A stretch of 64,000 nucleotides of DNA from an uncultured Pelagibacteraceae bacterium (GCA_902537055.1 CACAZW010000001.1:149060-213059), one strand, 5' to 3'. Positions 38,708 through 49,581 are shown, counted from the first letter of the stretch. Notes: generated from the sequence alone by a model not told the origin. Made by a program: numbers and translations.

Positions 38708-39072
38708 TACAAGTTCAAACAGAATTATTTGTTGCAGACAACACAGGTGCAAAAAAGATCGAATGCATAAAAGTATTAGGTGGATCTAAAAGAAGATATG
38801 CAAGTATAGGTGATACTATAGTTGTAGCAGTTAAAGAAGCAATTCCAAAAGGAAAAGTTAAAAAAGGTGCGGTTCATAAAGCTGTTGTTGTTAGAGTTAA
38901 AAAAGGAATTCATAGGAATGATGGATCCAAAGTAAGATTTGATAACAATGCAGCTGTTTTAACAGATGATAAAGGGGAGCCAATTGGAACCAGGATTTTT
39001 GGACCAGTTACTAGAGAGCTAAGAAATAGAGGACAAATGAAAATAATTTCGTTGGCACCAGAGGTATTATGA
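38704..39072 (+). CDS. rplN: 50S ribosomal protein L14
   Basis: A 122-residue L14 with [22 protein letters not shown] at the start and the [13 protein letters not shown] signature near residue 97. It overlaps rplX by 4 bases. Confidence 0.99.
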   Translation: MIQVQTELFVADNTGAKKIECIKVLGGSKRRYASIGDTIVVAVKEAIPKGKVKKGAVHKAVVVRVKKGIHRNDGSKVRFDNNAAVLTDDKGEPIGTRIFGPVTRELRNRGQMKIISLAPEVL

Positions 39073-39311
39073 TGATTAAAAAAGGTATTAAAGTAAAGAT
39101 ATTGACTGGTAAGGATAAAAATAAAGAGGGTGATGTTATTGAAATTGATAGAAAAAATAATAGGGCAAAAGTTAAAGGTATTAACATGGTAAAAAAACAT
39201 GTGAAAACTACAAAAGAAAAGAAAGGTGGAATAATTTCAAAAGAAAACTTTATACATCTCTCTAATTTAGCAATCTTTGATACCAAAAGTAAAAATGAGG
39301 CTAAAAAATAA
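39069..39311 (+). CDS. rplX: 50S ribosomal protein L24, short form
   Basis: L24 with a KOW motif ([24 protein letters not shown]) and the [19 protein letters not shown] stretch. At 80 residues it is about 20-25 shorter than the usual 100-105, with the C-terminal tail reduced. The reading frame is intact and it overlaps rplE by one base, so the shortness looks like streamlining and not damage. Confidence 0.93.
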   Translation: MMIKKGIKVKILTGKDKNKEGDVIEIDRKNNRAKVKGINMVKKHVKTTKEKKGGIISKENFIHLSNLAIFDTKSKNEAKK

Positions 39312-39865
39312 TGACTCCTAGATTAAAACTAACAATAACTAAAAATATTGAACCAGCATTAAAAGAAAAGTTCGGTTATAAAAATTTATATATGGGTCCA
39401 AGAATACAAAAAATTGTTTTAAATATGGGTTTAGGTCTTGATGGAAATGATCAAAAAATTCTAAAATCATGCCAAGAGGATTTGGCAAATATAACAGGTC
39501 AAATGCCTGTCGTAACAAAATTCAAAAAATCTATTGCAAATTTTAAAACTAGAAAAAATACTAATTCAGGTTTGAAAGTAACATTGAGAAAAAATAAAAT
39601 GTATGAATTTATTGATAGATTAACAAATATAGCATTACCAAGAATAAAAGATTTTAGGGGATTAAGTCCAAACGGTTTTGATAAATTTGGAAATTATACT
39701 TTTGGCATTAAAGAACATATTATATTTCCAGAGGTAAATTTTGATAAAGTTGATAAAATTAGAGGTTTAGACATTACAATAGTTATTAAATCTCAAAAGT
39801 TAGAACACAGTTTTGAATTATTAAAACATTTAAATTTTCCGTTCAGAGAAAAAAGGAGCAATTAA
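39311..39865 (+). CDS. rplE: 50S ribosomal protein L5
   Basis: A 184-residue 5S-rRNA-binding protein. [12 protein letters not shown] near residue 33, LRGRKMYEF-like [13 protein letters not shown] near 95, and [29 protein letters not shown] are typical. It overlaps its neighbours by one base. Confidence 0.99.
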   Translation: MTPRLKLTITKNIEPALKEKFGYKNLYMGPRIQKIVLNMGLGLDGNDQKILKSCQEDLANITGQMPVVTKFKKSIANFKTRKNTNSGLKVTLRKNKMYEFIDRLTNIALPRIKDFRGLSPNGFDKFGNYTFGIKEHIIFPEVNFDKVDKIRGLDITIVIKSQKLEHSFELLKHLNFPFREKRSN

Positions 39866-40170
39866 TGGCTAAAATGAGTGCAATAAACAAGAATAATAGA
39901 AGAATAAAATTGTCAGACAAATTTTATAATAAAAGATTGAAGTTAAAAAAAATAATAATGGACAAAAAATTACCTTTAGAAGAAAGATTTAAAGCTCAAC
40001 AAAAATTGTCAAAATTACCAAGAAATTCTGCAAAAGTTAGAGTTATGAATAGGTGTCAAATTACAGGTAGACCTCACGGTGTCTACAGAAAATTAAAAAT
40101 TTCAAGAATAGCCCTTCGACAACTTGGTTTAGAAGGTAAAATTCCTGGAATGGTAAAATCGAGTTGGTAG
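39865..40170 (+). CDS. rpsN: 30S ribosomal protein S14, long zinc-free form
   Basis: S14 of 101 residues, the long form without the four-cysteine zinc site. [35 protein letters not shown] near residue 50 is the signature. It lies between rplE and rpsH in the spc order. Confidence 0.98.
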   Translation: MAKMSAINKNNRRIKLSDKFYNKRLKLKKIIMDKKLPLEERFKAQQKLSKLPRNSAKVRVMNRCQITGRPHGVYRKLKISRIALRQLGLEGKIPGMVKSSW

Positions 40171-40180
40171 AAAGGAAAAT

Positions 40181-40573
40181 ATGAGTTTAAGTGATCCAAT
40201 AGGTGATATGTTAGCAAGAATTAAAAATGCTCAAGTGAGAAATCACAGTAAAGTTTCATTACCATCGTCAAAATTTAAGACTAAGATTGCCGATGTATTA
40301 AAATCTGAAGGTTATATCATAGACTACAAAATCAATGATGACAAAAAACCTTCAATAGAAATTAACTTAAAATATAACTCAGGAAATCCAGTTATAAATA
40401 CTATTGAACGTATATCTAAACCAGGTAGAAGGATTTTTTCTAGTGCGAGTAGTTTGCCAAAAATAAATAATGGTCTTGGTATTGCAATTGTATCAACACC
40501 ACAAGGTGTAATGACAGATGTCGATGCAAGAAAGAAAAAACTTGGTGGTGAAATTATTTGTAAGGTATTTTAA
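40181..40573 (+). CDS. rpsH: 30S ribosomal protein S8
   Basis: A 130-residue S8. SLSDPIGDMLARIKNAQ at the start and KPGRRIFSSASSLPKINNGLGIAIVSTPQGVMTD near residue 78 identify it. In E. coli S8 represses the spc operon via a site near rplE; no such site was evaluated here. AAGGAAA 8 bases upstream of its ATG is a plain ribosome-binding site. Confidence 0.99.
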   Translation: MSLSDPIGDMLARIKNAQVRNHSKVSLPSSKFKTKIADVLKSEGYIIDYKINDDKKPSIEINLKYNSGNPVINTIERISKPGRRIFSSASSLPKINNGLGIAIVSTPQGVMTDVDARKKKLGGEIICKVF

Positions 40574-41112
40574 TGTCTAAAATAGGAAAAATAAACATAC
40601 CAATTCCAGATAAAGTAAAAGTTTTATTATCTGGGAATATAGTTAATATCGAAGGTCCACTAGGTAAACAAGCAATAAAATTAGATTTAGAAATGTTTGA
40701 ACTTAATATCAATGAAGGTAAAGACGTATCAATAAAACCAAAAAAGCTTGATGATACATCTAAAAGATTATGGGGCATGAATAGGAGTTTGCTTAATAAT
40801 GCTATTATTGGAGCAAGTAGTGGTTATGAAAAAATACTTGAACTTACAGGAGTTGGTTTCAGAGCAGCTTTAAAAGGGAATGTTCTGAATATGCAGCTAG
40901 GATTTAGTCATGACATTAATTATAATATTCCAGAAGGTATTAAAATAGCCGTCGAAAAACAAACAACATTAAAAATAAGTGGCTCAAATAAACAACAAGT
41001 TGGTATGGTTGCTTCACAAATCAAAAGTATTAGACCACCTGAGCCATATAAAGGAAAAGGTATAAAGGAAAAAGGTCAATATATTTTAAGAAAAGAAGGT
41101 AAGAAAAAATAA
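40573..41112 (+). CDS. rplF: 50S ribosomal protein L6
   Basis: An L6 of 179 residues with two similar domains. [21 protein letters not shown] at the start and [25 protein letters not shown] at the C-terminus match the family. One-base overlaps on both sides. Confidence 0.99.
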   Translation: MSKIGKINIPIPDKVKVLLSGNIVNIEGPLGKQAIKLDLEMFELNINEGKDVSIKPKKLDDTSKRLWGMNRSLLNNAIIGASSGYEKILELTGVGFRAALKGNVLNMQLGFSHDINYNIPEGIKIAVEKQTTLKISGSNKQQVGMVASQIKSIRPPEPYKGKGIKEKGQYILRKEGKKK

Positions 41113-41462
41113 TGAGATTAAGCACAATTGAAAGAAAAAGATTTAGAGTAAGAAAAAAACTTAAAAATGTTTCTAAAGATAGATATAGATTAAGTGTTTC
41201 AAGATCTACAAAAAATATAAGTGCACAAATAATAGATGATGTAAAAAATATTACATTAGTCTCTGCATCATCGATAGACAAAGAAATTAAAGGACAAAAA
41301 AAAAACAAATCAGAATTATCGACTATTGTTGCTGAAATTCTGGCGAAAAAAGCAAATGATAAAAATATCAAGAAAATTTACTTTGATAGAGGCATTTATA
41401 AATATCATGGAAGAGTTAAAATTTTTGCTGAAACACTTAGAAAAAATGGGATGGAATTTTAA
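41112..41462 (+). CDS. rplR: 50S ribosomal protein L18
   Basis: L18 of 116 residues, binds 5S rRNA with L5. [46 protein letters not shown] and the basic N-terminus are typical. Confidence 0.98.
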   Translation: MRLSTIERKRFRVRKKLKNVSKDRYRLSVSRSTKNISAQIIDDVKNITLVSASSIDKEIKGQKKNKSELSTIVAEILAKKANDKNIKKIYFDRGIYKYHGRVKIFAETLRKNGMEF

Positions 41463-41465
41463 AAT

Positions 41466-41966
41466 ATGGAAAAAAATACTGAATTTGTTGAAAAACTAGT
41501 ACATATAAACAGGATAACCAAAGTTGTTAAAGGTGGAAGAAGATTTGGTTTTTCTGCCTTAGTCGTTGTTGGTAATCAGAATGGAAAAATTGGTATTGCT
41601 CATGCAAAAGCAAAACAGGTTCCTGATGCAATCAAAAAAGCAAATGAGTTGGCTAGAAGAAAATTGATACAAATACCTTTAAGAGATGGACGTACTATTC
41701 ATCATGATATTTACGGCAAAGATGGTGCTGGAAAAATTAAATTAAGATCTGCACCTAAAGGAACAGGTATAATAGCTGGCGGACCAGTTAGAGCGGTCTG
41801 TGAGGTACTTGGTATAAAAGATATAGTCGCTAAATCTTTGGGCACTGCGAATCCACATAATGTAATTAGAGCATGTATAAAAGCTTTATCAAAACAAAAT
41901 TCACCAAAAAATATTTCTAATTTAAGGAACAAAAAAATATCTGAGATAATTGAGAAAAGAGGATAA
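41466..41966 (+). CDS. rpsE: 30S ribosomal protein S5
   Basis: A 166-residue S5. RITKVVKGGRRFGFSALVVVGN near residue 18 and KIKLRSAPKGTGIIAGGPVRAV near residue 88 are the conserved parts. Its stop overlaps the rplO start (TAATG), so the rpmD gene normally found between rpsE and rplO is absent. Confidence 0.98.
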   Translation: MEKNTEFVEKLVHINRITKVVKGGRRFGFSALVVVGNQNGKIGIAHAKAKQVPDAIKKANELARRKLIQIPLRDGRTIHHDIYGKDGAGKIKLRSAPKGTGIIAGGPVRAVCEVLGIKDIVAKSLGTANPHNVIRACIKALSKQNSPKNISNLRNKKISEIIEKRG

Positions 41967-42427
41967 TGACATCTTTAAATACATTAAATAATATTAAAAA
42001 AAAAAAAATTCGAGTAGGTAGAGGAATAGGATCTGGTAAAGGCAAAACTTCTGGTAGAGGTGTAAAAGGTCAAAAATCAAGATCTGGAGTAGCTATAAAA
42101 AGTTTTGAGGGTGGTCAAATGCCCTTATATAGACGATTACCCAAAAGAGGTTTTAACCCTATAAACAAAAATGATGTAGCAGTAATAAACTTAGGTGATT
42201 TACAAAAACTTATTGATAAAAAAAAAATTAAGTCAGATGTAAAAATAAATTTAAATACATTTAAAAAATCAAAGTTATTCAGAAAATCAATTAATAAATT
42301 TAAAGTTTTATCAAATGGTGATTTTAATTCTAAAATTGATATTGAGGCAGATTATTCCTCTAAAATTGCCAAAGAGAAAATTGAAAAAGCTGGTGGACAA
42401 ATTATTATTAAAAATCAATCTAAATAA
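41966..42427 (+). CDS. rplO: 50S ribosomal protein L15
   Basis: A 153-residue L15. RVGRGIGSGKGKTSGRGVKGQKSRSG near residue 17 and FEGGQMPLYRRLPKRGFNPI near 50 are typical. It follows rpsE directly without rpmD and overlaps secY by one base. Confidence 0.98.
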   Translation: MTSLNTLNNIKKKKIRVGRGIGSGKGKTSGRGVKGQKSRSGVAIKSFEGGQMPLYRRLPKRGFNPINKNDVAVINLGDLQKLIDKKKIKSDVKINLNTFKKSKLFRKSINKFKVLSNGDFNSKIDIEADYSSKIAKEKIEKAGGQIIIKNQSK

Positions 42428-43707
42428 TGAGTGCTTCAACACAGTCTAATGATTTAAGAAACAGAATATTATTTACACTATTTATACTCTCAGTTTATAG
42501 ATTGGGAACTTTTGTTCCTTTACCAGGAATTGACCCTGAACAACTTCAAATAATGATGGAAGGAAACCAAAAAGGTTTATTAGGTATGTTTAATGTTTTT
42601 GCAGGTGGTGCTGTAAGCAGAATGGCAATATTTGCACTAGGAATAATGCCATATATATCATCCTCAATTATTGTTCAATTACTTACAGGAGTTTCTGATT
42701 ATTTTAAAAATTTAAAGGCCCAAGGCGAAATAGGTAGGCAAAAAATTACTCAGATAACTAGATATGGAACTGTTTTATTAGCAACTATACAAGGATATGG
42801 ACTGGCAGTTGGATTGGAATCTTCAGCAGATTTAGTTATTAATCCAGGAATATTTTTTAAAATTTCAACAGTAACAACAATTGTTGCTGGAACTATTTTT
42901 TTAATGTGGCTTGGTGAACAAATAACACAGAGAGGTATTGGTAATGGTATTTCATTAATAATTTTTTCTGGAATTGTGGCTGAAATTCCAAGAGCATTAG
43001 TAACAACCTTTGAATTAGGAAGAACCGGAGCAATCTCAACAGTAATGATAATTTTTATTTTTTTGTTACTAGTAGCAACAATAATGTTTATTGTATTTAT
43101 GGAGAGAGCATTAAGAAAAATTCTTATAAATTATCCTAAGAGGCAAATGGGTAATAAAATGTATGGAGGAGACTCTTCACATTTACCTTTAAAAATTAAT
43201 TCAGCAGGTGTAATACCAGCTATTTTTGCTTCAGCTTTGTTATTACTGCCGGTCACTTTTTCAAACTTTAATGTTTCGCAAAATGAAACATTTTTAAACA
43301 TTTCATCATATTTTTCTCAAGGTCAGCCATTGTATATGATACTTTATGCGTCAGGGATAATATTTTTTACTTTTTTTTATACTTCTATAACTTTTAATCC
43401 AACTGAAACCGCAGAAAATTTAAGAAAATATGGTGGATTTATTCCAGGAATTAGACCAGGAGAAAGCACTGCACTTTATATTGATACAATACTAACAAGA
43501 TTAACTACAATTGGCGCATTATATCTTGCATTAGTTTGTTTAATGCCAGAATTCCTAATTGCAAATTATCCAATTCCATTTTACCTGGGTGGTGCATCAG
43601 TTTTAATTGTTGTAGTAGTCGCAATTGATACTGTAACACAAATTCAAACAAGGATGATGAGTTCGCAATATGAACAACTCATTAAAAAAACTAAATTTGG
43701 TAGATAG
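42427..43707 (+). CDS. secY: Protein translocase subunit SecY
   Basis: Central channel of the Sec translocon, 426 residues with about ten membrane segments. The family blocks GTFVPLPGID near residue 27, MPYISSSIIVQLL near 75, GIGNGISLIIFSGIV near 180 and the KYGGFIPGIRPG loop near 335 are present. Encoded between rplO and adk as in other alphaproteobacteria. Confidence 0.98.
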   Translation: MSASTQSNDLRNRILFTLFILSVYRLGTFVPLPGIDPEQLQIMMEGNQKGLLGMFNVFAGGAVSRMAIFALGIMPYISSSIIVQLLTGVSDYFKNLKAQGEIGRQKITQITRYGTVLLATIQGYGLAVGLESSADLVINPGIFFKISTVTTIVAGTIFLMWLGEQITQRGIGNGISLIIFSGIVAEIPRALVTTFELGRTGAISTVMIIFIFLLLVATIMFIVFMERALRKILINYPKRQMGNKMYGGDSSHLPLKINSAGVIPAIFASALLLLPVTFSNFNVSQNETFLNISSYFSQGQPLYMILYASGIIFFTFFYTSITFNPTETAENLRKYGGFIPGIRPGESTALYIDTILTRLTTIGALYLALVCLMPEFLIANYPIPFYLGGASVLIVVVVAIDTVTQIQTRMMSSQYEQLIKKTKFGR

Positions 43708-44271
43708 GTGAATATTATATTGTTTGGTCCACCAGGTGCTGGTAAAGGAACTCAAGCTAAGTATCTAGTAAAAAAATTGAATGGATTTCAAATTTCAACT
43801 GGTGATATTTTAAGAGAAGAAATAAAAAAAGACACTGAAATTGGAAGAAAAATTATTAATAATATGAACGATGGAAAATTTGTAAGTGATGAAATTGTTA
43901 ATAATCTTTTAAAAAAATATGTCTTTGACCAAAACAAAAAAGAAAAATTAATATTTGATGGTTACCCTAGATCTTTAAGCCAAGCTAAAAATTTAAATTT
44001 ATTATTAAATGGGTCAAATCAGAAAATAGATCACATTTTTTTTCTAAATGTAAATAAAGAAACAATCATAGAGAGAATAAAAAAAAGAAAAATAATAGAA
44101 AAAAGATCCGACGATGATTTAGATACAATCTTAAAAAGATATGACACTTATATAGAAACGACAAGACCAGTATTAGATTACTATTCTAAAAATTCAAATT
44201 TTCATGAGATTGATGGATCAATGGAAATTAACCAAATTACCAACAAAATAGAGGCTTTTTTGAATGTTTAA
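43708..44271 (+). CDS. adk: Adenylate kinase, short-LID form
   Basis: Converts AMP and ATP to two ADP. The P-loop is GPPGAGKGTQA (residues 6-16), then STGDILREE and FDGYPRSLSQA. At 187 residues it is the short type: the long zinc-type LID domain is replaced by a few residues (about KIIEKRSDDD, 128-137). It starts directly after secY with a GTG codon. Confidence 0.97.
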   Translation: MNIILFGPPGAGKGTQAKYLVKKLNGFQISTGDILREEIKKDTEIGRKIINNMNDGKFVSDEIVNNLLKKYVFDQNKKEKLIFDGYPRSLSQAKNLNLLLNGSNQKIDHIFFLNVNKETIIERIKKRKIIEKRSDDDLDTILKRYDTYIETTRPVLDYYSKNSNFHEIDGSMEINQITNKIEAFLNV

Positions 44272-44275
44272 GACG

Positions 44276-44303
44276 TTGACTTTGACTAATCTTCTTATAT
44301 AAA
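44276..44303 (+). promoter_or_regulatory. Probable promoter for rpsM-rpsK-rpoA-rplQ
   Basis: TTGACT at 44276-44281, a 16-bp spacer and TATAAA at 44298-44303 in the 54-base gap between adk and rpsM, the longest gap in the ribosomal run after rpsL. A second TTGACT at 44282 gives a worse spacing. Confidence 0.5.
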
Positions 44304-44325
44304 AGGCACAATTTATCACAAAATT

Positions 44326-44709
44326 ATGGCTCGTATTGCAGGTGTAAACATACCACAGAATAAACTAGTTCATATTGGACTTACATATATTTATGGTATT
44401 GGAAATAAATTTTCTCAACAAATTTGTACTGATTTAGAAATACCAAAATCAAAAAGAGTTAATGAATTAACTGATGATCAAATTCTGAAAATTAGAAAAT
44501 ATATAGATCAAAAATTTACTGTTGAGGGTGATCTTAGAAGAGAAACTTCTTTAAGCATAAAAAGATTAATTGATCTTGCAACTTACAGAGGATCAAGACA
44601 TAGAAAAAAACTTCCTGTAAGAGGACAAAGAACAAGATGTAATTCTAGAACAAGAAAAGGTAAAGCAATCGCAATTGCTGGTAAAAAATTAACCCCACTT
44701 AAAAAATAA
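44326..44709 (+). CDS. rpsM: 30S ribosomal protein S13
   Basis: A 127-residue S13 at the head of the small subunit. [26 protein letters not shown] at the start and [26 protein letters not shown] near residue 84 are the signature. First gene of the alpha cluster. Confidence 0.99.
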   Translation: MARIAGVNIPQNKLVHIGLTYIYGIGNKFSQQICTDLEIPKSKRVNELTDDQILKIRKYIDQKFTVEGDLRRETSLSIKRLIDLATYRGSRHRKKLPVRGQRTRCNSRTRKGKAIAIAGKKLTPLKK

Positions 44710-45146
44710 TGAAAAAAGAAGATACTTTAAATAAAGAACAGAAAACAGAAACTAAAGCAAAAAAAAGCTCTTATTCAAAGAAAAAAAAAGGTAAAAAGAA
44801 TATATTGAATGGTATAGCGTATGTTCAATCTACATTTAATAATACAATTGTATCGATCGCTGATACAAATGGAAATATTGTCTCTTGGGCATCTGCGGGA
44901 CAAAAAGGATTTAAAGGTTCTAGAAAATCAACTCCATATGCAGCTCAAGTTGCCGCTGATGCTGCTGCAGCAAAAGCTTTGGAGGTTGGAATGAAGATAT
45001 TATCTGTCGAAGTTAAAGGACCTGGCTCAGGTAGAGAAACCGCTTTAAGAGCTTTACAAGCAAGAGGATTTAAAATTATATCAATTAAAGATACAACACC
45101 AATGCCACATAATGGAACAAGGCCACCAAAAAAAAGGAGAGTTTAA
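44709..45146 (+). CDS. rpsK: 30S ribosomal protein S11
   Basis: A 145-residue S11. The core [23 protein letters not shown] and the C-terminal [18 protein letters not shown] are conserved. The first 30 residues are a lysine-rich extension longer than in the usual 129-residue form. Overlaps neighbours by one base. Confidence 0.98.
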   Translation: MKKEDTLNKEQKTETKAKKSSYSKKKKGKKNILNGIAYVQSTFNNTIVSIADTNGNIVSWASAGQKGFKGSRKSTPYAAQVAADAAAAKALEVGMKILSVEVKGPGSGRETALRALQARGFKIISIKDTTPMPHNGTRPPKKRRV

Positions 45147-46174
45147 TGGAACAAACTGAAGTAAATACAAAAAACTGGAAATCATTAATTAAACCTGCAA
45201 AATTAGATGTTCAATTAAGCGATGATAATTCCTTTGCAAAAATTACAGCCGAACCGTTAGAAAAAGGTTATGGATTAACACTTGGTAATTCATTAAGAAG
45301 AATTCTTTTATCTTCTATTAGAGGGACTGCGGTTACTTCAATTCAAATAGATGGAGTATTACATGAATTTACATCTATTAAAGGTGTTAGAGAAGATGTA
45401 ACTGATATTGTATTAAATGTAAAATCTTTAGCACTTAAAAGTTCATCTGATGAGCCAAAAAAACTAATACTTGATGCCAAAGGTCCAGGAGAGATAAAAG
45501 CATCTGACATAACCTCAGTTGCTGATATTGAAATTTTAAATCCAGATTTAGTTATTTGTAATTTAGATGAAAATACTAAGTTTCATATGGAGATGACAGT
45601 AGGAACTGGAAAAGGATATGTTTCAGCCGATATGAATAAACCTGAAGAACCTCCACTAGGTTTAATTCCAATAGACTCTTTATTTAGTCCAGTTAAAAAA
45701 GTTTCTTATTCAGTCAGTACAGCTAGAGAAGGAAAAGCTCTAGATTATGATAAGTTAACAATGGAAGTTGAAACAAATGGTTCAATCTCAGCAGAAGATG
45801 CTGTTGCATATTCCGCAAGGATTTTCCAAGATCAATTAGGTATGTTTGTTAACTTTGATGAACCACAAGAGGTTATTGTAAAAGAACAACCTTCAGAGCC
45901 AGAATTTAATAAGAATTTGTTAAGAAAAGTCGATGAGTTAGAACTTTCCGTAAGATCAATGAACTGCCTAAAAAATGATAATATTATCTACATTGGCGAT
46001 TTAGTACAAAAATCAGAAGGTGAAATGTTAAGAACACCTAATTTTGGAAGAAAATCATTAAATGAGATTAAAGAGGTATTAACAGGTATGTCATTATATC
46101 TTGGAATGGAAATTCCAAACTGGCCACCAGATAATATTGCTGAATTATCTAAAAAACTAGAGGAAGCTATCTAA
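45146..46174 (+). CDS. rpoA: DNA-directed RNA polymerase subunit alpha
   Basis: A 342-residue alpha subunit. The N-terminal dimerisation domain has [22 protein letters not shown] near residue 36, and the C-terminal domain has [16 protein letters not shown] and [16 protein letters not shown], the DNA UP-element and activator contact surface. Confidence 0.99.
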   Translation: MEQTEVNTKNWKSLIKPAKLDVQLSDDNSFAKITAEPLEKGYGLTLGNSLRRILLSSIRGTAVTSIQIDGVLHEFTSIKGVREDVTDIVLNVKSLALKSSSDEPKKLILDAKGPGEIKASDITSVADIEILNPDLVICNLDENTKFHMEMTVGTGKGYVSADMNKPEEPPLGLIPIDSLFSPVKKVSYSVSTAREGKALDYDKLTMEVETNGSISAEDAVAYSARIFQDQLGMFVNFDEPQEVIVKEQPSEPEFNKNLLRKVDELELSVRSMNCLKNDNIIYIGDLVQKSEGEMLRTPNFGRKSLNEIKEVLTGMSLYLGMEIPNWPPDNIAELSKKLEEAI

Positions 46175-46614
46175 TGAGACATAAAATGGGCTATAAAAAG
46201 CTCAACAGAACTTCAGAACATAGAAAAGCTCTAATTAAAAATATGCTTAACTCACTAATAAAGTATGAGCAAATCACTACTACTTTACCAAAAGCAAAAG
46301 TTTTAAAGCCTCAAGCAGACAAAATCATTACACTTGGCAAAAAAGATACATTATCTAATACAAAGACTTTAATCTCAAAACTTCAAGACATTAAATCTTC
46401 AAATAAAGTTAAAAAAACCCTTTCAAAGAGATATGAAAATAGAAAGGGTGGATATACAAGAATTATCAAGGCAGGATTTAGATATGGAGACAATGCACCA
46501 ATGGCAATAATAGAGTTTGTTGACAGAGACGTTGAAGCAAAAAGAGTCGATAAAAAAAAGAAAGATTCAGTTAAAGATCAAAAAAAAGAAGCTCCAAAAG
46601 AAGCAACAGCTTAA
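46174..46614 (+). CDS. rplQ: 50S ribosomal protein L17
   Basis: An L17 of 146 residues. [24 protein letters not shown] at the start and [29 protein letters not shown] near residue 90 are typical. A charged tail of about 25 residues follows. Last gene of the ribosomal run. Confidence 0.98.
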   Translation: MRHKMGYKKLNRTSEHRKALIKNMLNSLIKYEQITTTLPKAKVLKPQADKIITLGKKDTLSNTKTLISKLQDIKSSNKVKKTLSKRYENRKGGYTRIIKAGFRYGDNAPMAIIEFVDRDVEAKRVDKKKKDSVKDQKKEAPKEATA

Positions 46615-46624
46615 AATTGAATAA

Positions 46625-47533
46625 ATGAAAAAGCTATTAAACGTTGATAAAACGTTCAATGGTATGCGTATTGATAGATTTTTAAGAAATCACTTCGGTC
46701 AAATTCCACAAAGTTTAATTGAAAAAAACTTAAGAAATGGACGAATTAAGTTAAATAAAAAAAAAATTAAAAGTTCAAAAAAAATTCAATTTAATGATGA
46801 AATTGAATTGCACAACATTCAATTTAAAAAAATTATAAAGCAAAAAAAGGAAAAATATAATCCAAGCAATGAAATTATAAAAGAAAATGAGGATTTAATT
46901 ATAGAAAATAATGAAAATTTTGTTGTTCTAAATAAACAATCAGGAATTTCAGTACAAGGTGGTACAAAATCTAAAAAGAATATTATTGATATATTTGCGA
47001 AAAGTAATTTATTTAGAGACGAGAAACCTTATTCTGTACACAGATTAGATAAAGATACTTCTGGAGTTTTTATAATTGCAAAGAATAGGGAAACAGCCCA
47101 ATTGCTCACCTCACTTTTTAGATTAAGAAAGGTTTATAAAACTTATTTAGCAATATGTAATGGTGAATTAATTTTAATCGATAAAGGTGTAATAAAAGAT
47201 GATTTGATAAGATTTGAAAATAAAAAAAAAATAGTTGAAAAAGCTGAAACAAAATATGAAATTTTAGATAAAAATAATAATGCGACCTTCATTCAGTTAA
47301 ATCCAATTACAGGAAGAAAACATCAACTAAGAAAACAATTATTTAATTTAGGAAACTCCATTATTGGTGATAAAAAATATAATTCAACAAATAATTCAAA
47401 AATGAATAATAAAAATTTAATGTTACATTCTTATGAAATAAAATTTAAAATAAATGAGAAAAAATATACTTTTAGAGCCACTCCTCCAGACTATTTTAGA
47501 AATATGTTAAAAACAAAAAGACTTAATTTTTAA
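46625..47533 (+). CDS. rluC: Large-subunit rRNA pseudouridine synthase, RluC-like
   Basis: A 302-residue RluA-family synthase. The N-terminal S4 RNA-binding domain covers about residues 10-75, and the catalytic aspartate is in [12 protein letters not shown] near residue 140, with [14 protein letters not shown] and a GDKKY loop after it. RluC in other bacteria modifies 23S positions 955, 2504 and 2580; exact sites cannot be told here. The last 11 bases overlap the convergent lipB. Confidence 0.87.
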   Translation: MKKLLNVDKTFNGMRIDRFLRNHFGQIPQSLIEKNLRNGRIKLNKKKIKSSKKIQFNDEIELHNIQFKKIIKQKKEKYNPSNEIIKENEDLIIENNENFVVLNKQSGISVQGGTKSKKNIIDIFAKSNLFRDEKPYSVHRLDKDTSGVFIIAKNRETAQLLTSLFRLRKVYKTYLAICNGELILIDKGVIKDDLIRFENKKKIVEKAETKYEILDKNNNATFIQLNPITGRKHQLRKQLFNLGNSIIGDKKYNSTNNSKMNNKNLMLHSYEIKFKINEKKYTFRATPPDYFRNMLKTKRLNF

Positions 47534-48146
47534 TATTTGATAAAAAATTTTTTATCAAATCATTCTCAATATTTTTATAATTTTGTTTTTTAATATTATT
47601 TAAATTTGAAACCCCTCTATCTCTGATTCCACAAGGAACTATCTTTTTGTATACATTAAGATCATTAGAAATATTTAATGCAAAACCGTGATAAGCAATC
47701 CACTTCTTTACTTTTATGCCTATTGCTGCAATTTTATCTATTTTGCCAGATTTGTGCTCAAACCAAATTCCAATATTTTTTCTATCAGCAAAACACTTTA
47801 TATCGTAATTTTTTAGAGTATTTATAATTGTCTTTTCAATTACAGTTATAATTTTTTTTATATTCTTACCTCTTTTGTTTAAGTCAATCACAAAATAAAA
47901 AACTAATTGACCAGGACCATGATATGTTATTTTTCCTCCTCTATTTGTTTTAATAAAGTTTATAGATTTATCTAAAATCTCATTTTCACTAAAACTTGTT
48001 CCACCAGTATAAATCTCTTCATGTTCAAGTATCCAAATAAGTTCTTTATTTTTATTTACTTTGATTTGCTCCAATCTATCTTCAAGTATATCTATTGCAG
48101 ATTTATATTTTATTGGTTTTACTGACTTTTTGATCTCTATTGTCAT
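47523..48146 (-). CDS. lipB: Lipoyl(octanoyl) transferase LipB
   Basis: Moves octanoate from ACP to lipoate-dependent proteins. The 207-residue protein has [21 protein letters not shown], the catalytic lysine region [19 protein letters not shown], and the cysteine in VPCGI, in the order of the family. It ends in a convergent overlap with rluC and its last codons contain a perfect 26-bp palindrome. Confidence 0.95.
   Translation of the reverse strand: MTIEIKKSVKPIKYKSAIDILEDRLEQIKVNKNKELIWILEHEEIYTGGTSFSENEILDKSINFIKTNRGGKITYHGPGQLVFYFVIDLNKRGKNIKKIITVIEKTIINTLKNYDIKCFADRKNIGIWFEHKSGKIDKIAAIGIKVKKWIAYHGFALNISNDLNVYKKIVPCGIRDRGVSNLNNIKKQNYKNIENDLIKNFLSNIKN
47535..47560. terminator. Perfect 26-bp palindrome, candidate bidirectional terminator
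   Basis: ATTTGATAAAAAA at 47535-47547 is followed directly by its exact reverse complement at 47548-47560. It begins 2 bases after the rluC stop and lies within the last codons of the convergent lipB. On each strand the hairpin would carry a T-rich 3' arm, which fits a terminator for both genes, though the stem is A/T-rich and has no separate U run. Confidence 0.5.
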
Positions 48147-48207
48147 TATAAATTTGTATTATTTTTATTTTGTATTAATAGTGCCAACTAAATTATAGGT
48201 AAATTTT

Positions 48208-49581
48208 ATGACTATAGTGAAAAAATTAAAAGATAAAAAAGTTAACTTTGAATTTAACAAAGAATTCATCAAAGTTGTCACAGATAAAATTGCCTCAAAT
48301 GATGCCGAATTTATTACAAATTCGTTCAATGCTATGCATCCAGCAGATGCTGCTGACATAATTGAACATTTAAGTCAAAATGATAGAGAAAATTTAATAA
48401 AACTAAATAGTTTCAAAGTTGATCCTGAGGTCTTTGTTGAACTAAATGAGTCAATTCAGTCTGAGATGATTGCTTATCTATCATCAGATTCAATAGTGAA
48501 TATATTAAAAAATTTAGAATCAGATGATGCAATTAAGATTTTAGAAAATGTAGACGAAAAAGATAAAAATACAATCCTTAGCTCATTACCTCCTAAAGAC
48601 CGATTTGCATTGCTTGAAAGTTTGAGTTATCCAGAAGACTCTGCTGCTAGATTAATGCAGCGTGAATTTACAGCAATACCAAGCAACTGGTCTGTAGGAC
48701 AAACGATAGACTATCTAAGAGAAAATAAAGAACTTCCTGAAGAATTTCTAGAAATATTTATAGTTGATCAAGAATTCAAACCTATTGGTACAGTTCCTTC
48801 ATCAAGAGTATTAAGAACTCCAAGAGACACAAAAATGATGTCTATAATGGCTGAATCTCAAACATTAATACCGGTTGATATGGATAGAGAGGAAGTTGGT
48901 AATTTATTTGAAAATTACAATTTGAGTTCAGCAGCTGTAGTAGATAAGTCTGAAAAATTAGTTGGGATGATAGCTTATGATGATGTTCTTACAGTATTAA
49001 AAGAGGAAGCCGAAGAGGATGCACTTAGATTAGCTGGAGTAGGTGATGAAGAAATAACTGATGGAGTTATAACAAAAACAAAGAGAAGATTTAATTGGTT
49101 GTTATTAAACTTGTTTACTGCTTTTCTTGCAACTTATTGTATTAGTTTATTTGGTGCCACTATAGAACAAATGGTGGTATTGGCTTTTTTAATGCCAATC
49201 GTAGCATCAATGGGTGGTAACGCTGGCATGCAAACATTAGCTGTCACAGTAAGATCTTTAGCAACACAAGATTTAACAAAAAATAATTTTACAAATAATA
49301 TTATTAAAGAATTTAACATAGGAGTTTTAAATGGAGTTATTTTTGCAATTATAAGCTCGTTGATAGTTCAACTATGGTTCAATGATATTCAGCTCTCTTT
49401 AATAATTTCAATTTCAATGGTTCTAACTATGATAGTTGCTGGTCTTTTTGGTATTTTAGTACCTGTAACATTGAATAAAATGAAAATTGATCCTGCAATT
49501 TCTTCAAGTGTATTTGTTACAACAATAACAGATGTAATTGGATTTGTATCCTTCTTAGGTGTAGGAGCTTATTTTTTATAA
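48208..49581 (+). CDS. mgtE: Magnesium transporter MgtE
   Basis: A 457-residue MgtE. The N domain (superhelical repeats, about 35-135), a pair of CBS domains (about 140-265) and five membrane segments from about residue 290 are seen, with the conserved MPIVASMGGNAGMQTLAVTVRSLA near the pore. It imports Mg2+ with gating by cytoplasmic Mg2+. It is divergent from lipB with a 61-base gap. Its stop abuts the convergent panC without a spacer. Confidence 0.95.
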   Translation: MTIVKKLKDKKVNFEFNKEFIKVVTDKIASNDAEFITNSFNAMHPADAADIIEHLSQNDRENLIKLNSFKVDPEVFVELNESIQSEMIAYLSSDSIVNILKNLESDDAIKILENVDEKDKNTILSSLPPKDRFALLESLSYPEDSAARLMQREFTAIPSNWSVGQTIDYLRENKELPEEFLEIFIVDQEFKPIGTVPSSRVLRTPRDTKMMSIMAESQTLIPVDMDREEVGNLFENYNLSSAAVVDKSEKLVGMIAYDDVLTVLKEEAEEDALRLAGVGDEEITDGVITKTKRRFNWLLLNLFTAFLATYCISLFGATIEQMVVLAFLMPIVASMGGNAGMQTLAVTVRSLATQDLTKNNFTNNIIKEFNIGVLNGVIFAIISSLIVQLWFNDIQLSLIISISMVLTMIVAGLFGILVPVTLNKMKIDPAISSSVFVTTITDVIGFVSFLGVGAYFL

